Part shown: in pieces, positions 53,235 through 61,885 of the stretch
How the letters are laid out: each line of letters opens with the position of its first letter
How positions within the stretch are numbered: position 1 is the first letter of the stretch
DNA from: Isoetes taiwanensis
Lineage: Eukaryota; Streptophyta; Lycopodiopsida; Isoetales; Isoetaceae
Length of the DNA: 64,000 bases
Assembly (NCBI GenBank): GCA_021234155.1
Contig: JAJEKV010000075.1
Coordinates: 866,001 to 930,000 of the forward strand
Direction of reading: 5' to 3'
Made by a program: the position numbers and the translations under genes
Notes under the pieces: model-generated
The model's database searches: none
Told to the model about the DNA's origin: nothing
What the model saw: the letters and a program-made list of their open reading frames with translations, nothing else

Positions 53235-54119
53235 TAACTGATCCTCGGTCATCTCCAGAAGTGTTGGTGTGTCAAGAACTTCTGGATCAGGATTATGCTT
53301 CTTGAGAAGACTTATATGGAAAACTTTATGGATCTTCAAATGTGCGGGTAGATCCAATCGGTAGGCTTGAGAACCTATCCTTTCGGTTATCTTAAAAGGT
53401 CCCACTCATCTAGATGCAAGTTTCTTACAATTGCCAATCTTAAGTTTGGCTTGCTTCACCTTAATTTTTAGCCAAACCGAATCACTGATCTGAAATTCTC
53501 ATGGTGTGCGATGGCGGTCAGCAAGATTCTTTTGCTACGCTCGTGCAGCCAACGAATATGCTCGCACTTCTTCCACAAGTGCCTGCATATCTGTGAGCAA
53601 CAGTTGAGGCATTGATAGCCATAATTGATCATGAAAGGAGACATCCTTGAGGACTCCTGTCTAGTGCTGTTATAGGCAAATTCCACCAAATGGACGTAAT
53701 CTGCCCATTGAGATTGTTTGTTCCAGATGTAGTTACGTAGCATATCTTCAATTATACGATTGGTCCGCTCTGTTTGACCATCTGTCTGTGGATGATAAGC
53801 CGTGCTCATGGCAAGCTTAGTTTGAATAGTGTTAAAGAAATCTTTCTAGAATGCACTAACAAACTTAGGATCCCGGTCCGATATATATAATGGTATGGGG
53901 CATCCCATGAAGGCCAAATATCTCCTTGGTAAACAACAAGGCAGTATCCAATGCAGTGTCCGTGGTACGACATGGCAGAAAGTGTGCCATCTTAGAAAGT
54001 TTGTCGACCACCACCATTAAGGCATTAAAATCTCTTAAGGTGCACGGAAACCCCACGATGAAATCCATAGTAATAACTTCCCATTTTGCATTGGGGACAC
54101 CTACGTGACGTTCCAGCAT
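53235..54119 (-). pseudogene. Chromovirus integrase fragments
   Basis: Three frames continue one another: 54119-53865 (PNAKWEVITMDFIVGFP, the first catalytic Asp in MDF; VVVDKLSKMAHFLPC with the second), 53809-53468 (STAYHPQTDGQTERTNR, the catalytic Glu in QTERTNR) and 53405-53235 (MGPFKITERIGSQAYRLDLP, then HKVFHISLLKKHNPDP). These are the integrase core and the GPF/HVSLL C-terminal module. The zinc-finger part is lost at the 54.1 kb junction, and stops separate the pieces. Confidence 0.85.
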
Positions 54120-55660
54120 AACATACGATCCGAATACGTATATTATACTGCCACGTCACACGTACATGTCATCACGACAAGTACTTGAGAGTCGTAAAGG
54201 GTTGCACCTAGGGGGGAACCTCGTATGTTGCGCATGTATATTAAGCATATGCAATTAAAACCCCCTTGCCAAGTGGCAATACCCCATTTGATCCCTTCTA
54301 ACCTAACCCTAAAAGTTCACATATAAGGAACCAAAGGGGAAATCATAAACCTTTCTTCTTTCGCATTTTGGGCTTTCCTGAGCCATTCCGGCCAAGGCAA
54401 GCTGCTATTTCGCATTGCCAGGCGCCGCTGAACCACCTTTGCAAGGAGCAGCAGTCTTCAGCAAGATCGAAGGCATGGACGCAATCCGGGGAGTTGGAGC
54501 TAGCCAAGGATCAGGTAACTTGCGATTCTATTGTGCAAAGCTGCCTCTTAGCCCGGCAATGAGTTAGGATAGTATGTTAGATCAATCCTATTAGCCTTGT
54601 AGATCCTAAGATCACCAGCCGTAACGAATGAACCTAACCTTGTATGATTAGATAAGATATAATAGATCTTAATCAGTATTTCAGTCTTTGATGTTGATCT
54701 TTGATGTGATGATGTCCATTCTATGCTCTCCTGTGTTTGTGGGAAGGGGGGTAGAGACCTTGAAACCTTCAGTAGCAGATGATCCTAGTTAACCTCATTA
54801 ATTCCCAATTAATGTGGCCCATGTACAAGAGCTCGCCTGGTTGTAGGTGGCGGGGCCAGACCGGGGGAATAAGGAGGACTTCTCCCATCACTGATTGATC
54901 CCTCTGGTGTGTAAAGCCTACCAGGGATCTAAGCTGGCTAGGTTTAATGGTTTGCCAGTGCGTGTGGGCAAGGCATGAGCTCGACACCTCTTGGTGATGC
55001 GTCACCTTCAATGAGGTTCAAATCAAATACGGGCAGTGGCCCTCTAGTCGCCTGTGATGGGTATGCATGCCTCTGGAGGGGAGGGAACTCTCCTCCTGCC
55101 TCATCAGGATTGGGGAGATGCAACCCAGCAGTAGCCCCTTTGGCTACGCACCTGGCAGGCTATGGTCCAGTCCCAAGACTCTTCAACCTACTCCGCAAAG
55201 TGTGCACGGGAGGGGCGGATGAAGTGGACTACCCAACAGCCATGTTCCTATGCTAGCCCAATCCAATTGCCATGAATTCTGTCTGCATTGACTTCTGGAG
55301 GCCCAAGCCATCAGTCCATACCTTGGAGTCTGAGCCCTTGTGTAGGATCCCTCATGTGTTGATGATGTTATTGATATGCTATTACATGTATGTTATGATG
55401 TGGTCACCATTCGAGGTGACTTTGTTGATGTATATTGATGTCATGTGCTTATGTTTACTTACGCTTCCACAGCTAGGACGGCCCCCAGGGAAGATGGGGC
55501 AAATGACCCATCCATTCTTCCTCACTGCTTTATTGTCAAGGATTGGTGTCAGGTGGATGGCCCCTGTTGGTTTGGCTGCCAGGGGGGTGAACTTTGCCTT
55601 CTGATATGATGGGAGCATCATAGAGGAAGTAGGGGACGTCACAGTGGTATCAAAGCATGA
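54106..55660 (+). mobile_element. LTR (about 1.54 kb) and primer binding site of a second LTR element
   Basis: The segment starts TGACGTTCCAG at 54106 and ends GACGTCACA at 55643. It is followed at 55645 by TGGTATCAAAGC, one change from the initiator-tRNA primer site TGGTATCAGAGC used by many plant gypsy elements. A TATA-like 'atataagg' lies at 54321. The start resembles that of the chromovirus LTR (TGTGACGTTCCAG), so the two may be related. It interrupts the chromovirus integrase. No gag or pol follows and no second LTR was seen, so the copy is truncated. Confidence 0.65.
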
Positions 55661-55856
55661 TCTTCGTAGACCAAGATCGAGCACTCACCATTCCCTGTTA
55701 GAACTAACAGTAGACTTCCAGTCTTGGAAATAGCAACCCAAGCATGAACCTCGAAAATTGGGAAAAAAAATTCCAATCCTTAGAGCAGCAAAGTAGAATA
55801 ATGCTAAGTTAGGAAGAAAGATACCCTGAAAAATTATGGCCAAAAAGGTGTGATCC

Positions 55857-56132
55857 CTCACAGAGTGCGCCCTGGGCATTTCCAAAACTTTTAAGAATGC
55901 TTCTCACGCACTGTGTGAGTGGTGGACCCATGTTGGCCTAGATAGATGCATAATTAGAGGAAACTGATAGCGCAGAGCAGCTTAAACCTTGAATTTGAGC
56001 TAGAATTGTATGTTATAACACTAAGAAACTGTTTATAAAATGAAAGTTTGAGTAAAAAAGGGATGACCCCTCACAGAGTGCACCCTGGGCATTTCCAAAA
56101 CTTTTGAGAATGCTTCTCGCTCACTGTGTGAG
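55857..56132. repeat. Two 63 bp direct repeats with palindromic ends
   Basis: Copies at 55857-55919 and 56070-56132 both run from CTCACAGAGTGC through 'ccctgggcatttccaaaact' to CACTGTGTGAG. The ends of each copy are complementary to each other. They lie 110-390 bp upstream of the TATA box of the histone H3-like gene and could be regulatory. Confidence 0.8.
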
Positions 56133-56244
56133 TGATGGGCACTTTTTGCCTAAACAAACCCAATGTATTGATCCTACAAACACTAATACTTTACAGAATG
56201 GTACGACATGAAATTGCAGGTCCAAACCCTAAAATCCCCAGACC

Positions 56245-56253
56245 TATAAATAG
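56245..56253 (+). promoter_or_regulatory. TATA box of the H3-like gene
   Basis: CCTATAAATAGACC is a textbook plant TATA box, 104 bp upstream of the ATG at 56357. Transcription would start near 56275-56285. Confidence 0.6.
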
Positions 56254-56356
56254 ACCATTAGGGTTCTTCATTTTCACTTTCCTTCTCCAGTTAGCTGCTC
56301 TCTGTCCAACAAGGCGATTTTCAGACGTTCGAAAGGCGATCAGCTTATTTCAAAAC

Positions 56357-57512
56357 ATGGCCCGCACGAAACAAACCGCTCGGATGGTAGTACCAGACGA
56401 TTATGTCAGCGGCCAGGTCCTCATGACTCAATAGAAGGCGAAGAAAAAGGCTGGGGAGGCGAAGCCGACAAGAAGAAAACCACGACCAGCGAATCCCGAT
56501 CTTTGAGGAGGAGGATCCGCGAGCGGCGGGGCGAGGAGAACATGCCCAAAACCACGAAGAAGCAAAGAAACCCCAGAATCGAGGCGACGGAGGAGAGAAC
56601 GAGGATGACAAGGACGAAGCACTACCAGGGGAGCTGGTACGTAAGCTGAAGAAGATGGCAAAGAGGAAGAGAGCGGCAAAGAGAAAGAGGATTGAAGAGA
56701 AGCTGGAGCGGAAGAGATTGAGGGAGGAGCGCTAAAAGTTGAGGGAGGACAAAGGGAAGGATCCTGAAGTGCCCAAAAAACCCCAGCGCAAGACAAAGTC
56801 AACACCAAATGAAAGGGGGGTGCATAAAGGGAGCGGGAGCCCCAGGACCAATCACCGCCATCTACAATCGAAGCCTGATGAGGATGAGTCATGGTTCTCA
56901 CGCCTGCCAGAGGCTCGGGACCTTCGAACATAGATGCTGAGGAGGAGGAATCTGCAGCAGCTCCCCCATACCCCAAGTGGTCGAAGCTGACAACAGATCC
57001 GAAGAAGGGCAGGCCGGCAGAGAGTCCTATGTACTCATGCATGGGCGAGAGTATAGAAAAAAACTGAAGGAGTACAACGAGTACATGAAAATGTACGAGT
57101 ACTCCAAATACTATGAGGAACGCAAGGTAAGGTACGTGAAGGGAGGAAGGCCATCCAAGAAGAACACGTTGAAGCCGCCCCCGGAGAGACCCGTACCCCC
57201 GAAGAAGCCGATGAAGAGAAATGTGGCTCTTATTTCGCGAGAGCTGCTCAGGAGATCCGTCATTTTCGGAGGAGCTACGGACTGTTGATACCTAGAGCTA
57301 CCTTCGCAAGATTGACCCGCGAGATCCTGCAAGAATTCAACAAAACCAAGAGAGTGACAGATGATATGTTACTCGCGTTGCAGGAGGCAGCAGAGCAAAG
57401 ACTAGTCCAACACTTTGAAGACTCTCTAGCATGTGCTCTCCATGCGAAGAGAGTAACTTGTATGTCTAGGGATGTGAAATTAGCTAGGTTTATTAAAAAG
57501 GAAGATTGTTAA
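56357..57512 (+). CDS. Divergent histone H3-like gene, tail and fold separated by a charged insert
   Basis: The ATG at 56357 opens with MARTKQTAR, the invariant start of histone H3, then MVVPDDYVSGQVLMTQ and a TAG (56432). At the other end the frame 57117-57512 carries a complete H3 fold: QEIRHFRRSYGLLIP (alphaN), FARLTREILQEFNKT (alpha1), LALQEAAEQRLVQHFEDS (alpha2), CALHAKRVTCMSRD and VKLARFIKKEDC. Loop 1 has canonical H3 length, not the longer CENH3 form. Between them, frame 56427-56933 is open but for one TAA (56733) and is Lys/Glu/Arg-rich. Frame 56977-57288 gives EYNEYMKMYEYSKYYEE and GRPSKKNTLKPPPERPVPPK. Either introns (candidate donor ATG/GTAGTA at 56385) or decay explain the frame changes. 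Normal H3 is 136 residues, with tail and fold adjacent. H3 ancestry is firm; expression and integrity are unknown. Confidence 0.8.
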
Positions 57513-57654
57513 CTTATTGTAATTACAAAACTTTTTGTAAATATAAAAATATGTTTTGATCAAGTTGTAGTGCAAAATTGTAAGTAATAAGTAAGAAGTC
57601 GTATTTAATTAAAGTGGGACTCATTCCATTCCCATTTTTTTTCGGAACCCGGTT

Positions 57655-58000
57655 AATTTACATAAAAAGTAGCACCCCGACCCGAAAACTATCCTTAATT
57701 CGAATTTTTGAATAAAACTCTGAATCCGAGCTGTGCTGCAGTTTTCCCAGGTTCGCGAGTCGAGAACAAAAACAATGCAACTGAAACAAAGGAAATTCAT
57801 TAAAGTTTGAAACCAAAGATGTAGTTGAAAAAGAATTTTTATTAATAAATTGAACAGATACAATGTATTTTACATGGGACGCAGAGACCATGGCGGTCTT
57901 CTTTGTCACTCTGATCCACATCATCTTGGTAGGTGGTCCACCTTAGGGGATTAACTTGTGGCTTCTTCATGCCGCCGTCCCACTGTAAGCCTTGGGGCAA
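57655..58000. other. Right flank of the inverted-repeat interval, LINE-like end
   Basis: It contains one palindrome copy (TTCGCGAGTCGAGAAC, about 57752) and, at 57838-57915, the repeat shared in inverse orientation with 50830-50905, with a GACCATGGCGGTC hairpin like those at LINE 3' ends. No gene. Confidence 0.5.
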
Positions 58001-61000
58001 CCTTGAAGAGTGTGGAATGCCTCACGTGGAGGTGCCTCGGAGCTACCGGGCCGACCTGTCCACCCCGACTTCTCCACTTTCGCCTCCCCTGACCTTTCAT
58101 CCGAATATGCTCCTTCCCCAACCTCCGTGGATGTTATGCAATGCTTGCAATATGCCTTGAGCTTCCTGGACTTTCTCTTTGTTCTTCGCTTTCTTTTATT
58201 TCCCGGGGTGTAGCGAGCAACCTCTCAATTAGCGAGCAACCTTGTCCCAAAAGGCGGGCAAGAGTGTAGCGTGACACGGATGCGTGCCGAACGGTATTTC
58301 TTCCCTTGGCCCGGGATCCGTTACCGCTGGGCGGTCTCTGGATGCTGGCGGGATGCATGGGCCGGTGTCGGATCATGCACGAACCACACGGAGCAAGGAG
58401 AGTATGATTAACAATTCGCGGTGTCATTAGTCAAAAAGAACGTTGAAATCAAATTACAGCGGAGAACATTCATTCCATACAACCGCATCCAATGGCGTCC
58501 CGTAGTGTCTTTCTCGACTTCAGCGAAATGAGAAAGGTATATATAAAATCAAAGTACAACCATTCTCATTAGAATATGGTTGCATCCAATCACACTACGG
58601 AAGCATACAAATGCTTTTGTCAACGAGACAACTAGCATGCCTTTCTCGACTCGCCGAAATCGAAAGTCCCAGAAACCAATGTACAAGCATTATCATAATA
58701 GATTGTACAAGCATATCATCAACACGACAAGCATGCCTTTCTCGACTGTGAGTCGAGAAAGGCATCAAAAAACTCAATATACAAGTATATTCATTACAAA
58801 ATGGTCAATACATGTGTTCAAGTTCGATTACAATATTCACACAATTTGACTATCTCAAAGCGGGGGGTCACTCTTCTTGTTCACCAAAGTATTTGTCGTC
58901 CATAGCTTTCATGATCGGCTTGCTCTGGATCGGGTTCCGTGAGGCTCGGATAGTTAAGTAAGCACATCGGCGACAAGAATGGCAAAGAGGGATTCCGCCA
59001 AGGCGGACAGAGTCCCAAGGACAACCACCTATCATCTCATATTCTTGGTCGATATGGCTTAGCAATGATTGTATTTTTTTGCTGCGTTATGATAGCACTT
59101 GTAGGCGGGTCGTCTATGATCAGCGTGTTGTGTTTGCCAAAGTCCCGGAATTGCTCATAAACACCGTCCCTTTTTTCACCATTATAGGCTTCCCCTTTGT
59201 GATGGCTGGATCGAGATCCTTCACATGCTTTCGACCCTTCGTTTCCCCAAAACGAACTTGAACTTCAAAACTGAAATGCCGAGAACACCAAGAACATTGA
59301 CAATATTTTTCTTTGCCATACAAGACCATATAGCCACTTCGAATCCCGTGCGGGCACCATTCAATAATTTCCTTAGCTCACGGGCCTCGGATACACTATT
59401 TTATGCTCTGTTTTCACCGGGATCTGCGAGGTGTTAATCTGAGGGCGTCTTTGTCGTGGTATACCGCAGCTAATACTCCATTGACGTCAAATATTACAAG
59501 CTTGGTGGGACCAGTGGATCCCGTTGGAGTTTGGCTCGACCATATTTCGGTTCATGGGATCCAAATGCGGGATCATTAACTTTTCGGGTTCTTTAAGCCG
59601 TGGCGGTGTCTTGCTTTACTCGGATTTTCATTCGCATTCTCCTGCGGCGTGAACCGTTTGGAATCCATTGACAATGATTTGGAGTTGAGCTCGAATTCCC
59701 CGAAATGATGACAAGCCGAGAAAGAAAAGCGAGTATTCTCGACTCGCGAGTCGAGAATGACAAAAAAAGGTATTGAAAGGAAGCGAGTTTTCTCGACTTC
59801 GAAGTCGAGAAACACCGATAAACAAGGTAAACTCACCTCAATCTCGGGCTTTCAATAATGTTTTGGCGGCATTCTGGTCCAATCCTTGACATCCTCGTCT
59901 CCGCCGGGTTTGTCTCCCTCGTCCTCGTCGTCTTTCTTTGCTTCCATTTGTCTTCCTCCCCTTGAAATGCTCATGAAGCAGATCCAAGTATGGCCCGAAT
60001 GGTTTCAACCATGTCCTTATTTCCAACCACGGATATAGGTTTCATTCCAAACGACATAGCCCCCGAGAGAACAGGCCATTCATGTACCACTTTCGATACA
60101 ATTTGATCTTCCTCGACCAAGCCGGTTATGAAGTACTTGATAACTCTTGGCGGATAGGAATTCTATGTATAGGGACCGGTCGCACCATCCTTGTTGACCT
60201 TGTCCATCGATGGAACATCCTCCATAAACCTGCCCCCCTCCGGGGTTCCATCACGCTCTTGAGAGATCATGAACTTGTCGAGATAATGATGCTCGCTAGA
60301 CCACCACTTATCCAGTCGACCGCCGATCTTGAAATCAAAACCAAAACTATGTTGGCAAAGCTTGGTGCCTTGGCAAGCCAAGTCTGCACTCATGATCAAG
60401 TTCGTATATGGAGTGCATGATCTTGTTGGTGAAGTTAATATCAGTACCCCCATTGGGAGACAAAGGTTGTTTGATTGCCCCAAGATGCAAAAAGACAAAG
60501 AAACCGAAAGTATCCAGGTCGGTCATGTCCGTTTAACGCCTTGTACCAACCGCTCTATGTCAGCTTTGTCATAAAAAGGGTGGGGTCTTCGATCATATTG
60601 ATGGCAAATAGTGCCACGGGTCAGTGCGCCTCGGACCACCAAATCCCTTGTGTCCCAAAGTAACCGAGAAATGGGGGAGCTATCGATGCGCCTTAAATGG
60701 GACCACCCGAATCAAGCTTCCTTTTCAGAATTGCCATAGCACGTTCGGGAAAGGAAGGGTTTTGACGTTACGCTTCAGCTTTGGTGTTGATGTAGGGTTG
60801 ACATAGACGGTTCAATTCCTTCATGTCTTCCTCATCAAGGGCAGCCTTTTCCTTGTAATAATCAAATTCATGGTATTCATTAGATGCAGCGTTGCGAACT
60901 CCGTGATGCCTTCTTCTAACGCCCGTAAACTTTAGGGCTGTGGCATAATCCTTTAGATCCCCGCAATTTAGAACTCCTGGTCTTCCTCAGCCAGGATTTG

Positions 61001-61500
61001 TTCCCTCAAGATTTTGCCTTGTAGGTCAAGCGTTTCTTTGTCCGTGAGGCCACAGTATCCTCTTCATGAACCGCTTGTCAAACAACTTGGGGTGGGGCCT
61101 GCTTGGAAATTCTCCATTCTTTGTCCTTGACTTGCCTCTTGTCCATTGAGCCCATATTTCCAGTCCATTTCTCCCGGACCGCCTCTTTGCTAAGAATGAG
61201 GTCGTGTTGGTCCGAGAGAGACTCCTCTGCCTTTCCTTGGTGTTCTCTTCTTCTTCTCCTCTTCTTCCTCTCCCTCGTCATCTTCCTGTCCCTCCGTGAA
61301 ACATATCATAGTTTCTCAAAGGTCTTCCACTTATCAGGGGAGCCTGTTTCCTTTAGGGCCGAGGACAACCCAATGCTTTCCACTTTGTTGCCTAAGCGTG
61401 TATGATCTGGTCGATATAAAGCTGCATTCCGGACAATGTACCAATGTCGAGCATGAAAGTATCTACAAACACCGGGAATAAACAATAAAATGTAGCCCAG
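58001..61500. other. GC-richer repetitive sequence with scattered palindromes, no gene recognised
   Basis: Frames on both strands are short and change phase often. The antisense frame 59329-58868 has Cys pairs (CQCSWC; PLCHSCRRC) and may be a worn transposon protein, not identified. Palindrome copies occur at about 58509, 58645, 58737, 59737 and 59795. Many copies lack one or a few bases of the consensus. Confidence 0.4.
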
Positions 61501-61885
61501 GGTTTTCTCGACTTCGCGGTCGAAAAGTCCCTGAATGTCTAATTTTCTTTTACTTACGGGTTTCTCGACTCGCGAGTCGAGAAAGCTCTGCATCCTTTGA
61601 TTTTACGCATTACCACGGCTTTCTCGACTCGCGGTCGAAACCCGGATGATGTCGGCAAATGTTAGGATGGCGGGGGTTTTCTCTCTTCGAAGTCGAAAGT
61701 CCCATTCGATGTCTAATTTTCTTTTTTCGGCTCGGGGGTTTTCTCGACTTCGCGAGTGAAAGCTCCACATCCTTTGATTTTTACGTATTTACTCGGGGCT
61801 TTCCCGACTCGAGTCGAAACCCCGATGATATCGGCAAATGTTAGGATGGCGGGGGCTTTCGACTCGCGAAGTCGAAAATGGAAAG
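61500..61885 (+). repeat. 175 bp tandem duplication carrying palindrome copies
   Basis: Two units begin with 'tgtctaattttctttt' at about 61535 and 61710. Each has a CTCGACT.GCGAG-type palindrome, 'catcctttgattttacg', a second palindrome, then 'gatgtcggcaaatgttagga' or close to it. Seven palindrome copies lie here, mostly imperfect. Confidence 0.8.

Larger units (their letters stand above)
51754..54105 (-). mobile_element. Ty3/gypsy chromovirus, 3' part
   Basis: On the minus strand: integrase core (54119-53500), integrase C-terminal segment (53405-53235), a MITE insertion, chromodomain (52640-52480), noncoding sequence, a polypurine tract (AAGGGGGGGAGAA, 51916-51930) and then TGTGACGTTCC, typical of an LTR start (51915). 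The LTR may end at about 51754 (complement of TGGTGACG). Protease, RT and RNase H are missing because another LTR element begins at about 54106. It is inactive. Confidence 0.85.
51438..57654. mobile_element. Interval bounded by about 43 bp inverted repeats
   Basis: The left end (51438-51481) reads GGGTTCC, a run of A, TGGGAATGGAATGAG, CCCACTTTA. The right end (57612-57654) is the reverse complement of this with about three differences. The outer flanks 'taaaataaca' and 'ggttaattta' show at best a poor 8 bp duplication, which would suit an old hAT-type insertion. The interval now contains chromovirus and LTR insertions plus the histone H3-like gene. Removing the LTR elements leaves an original element of roughly 2-2.5 kb. 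No transposase is seen, so if mobile it was non-autonomous. Confidence 0.55.

Noticed and set aside
56357-57512. Centromeric H3 (CENH3) as identity of the H3-like gene
   Set aside because: Loop 1 between the first two helices has the length of ordinary H3, not the longer CENH3 form, and the tail start is that of canonical H3. The LQEAAE/FEDS wording alone is not enough.
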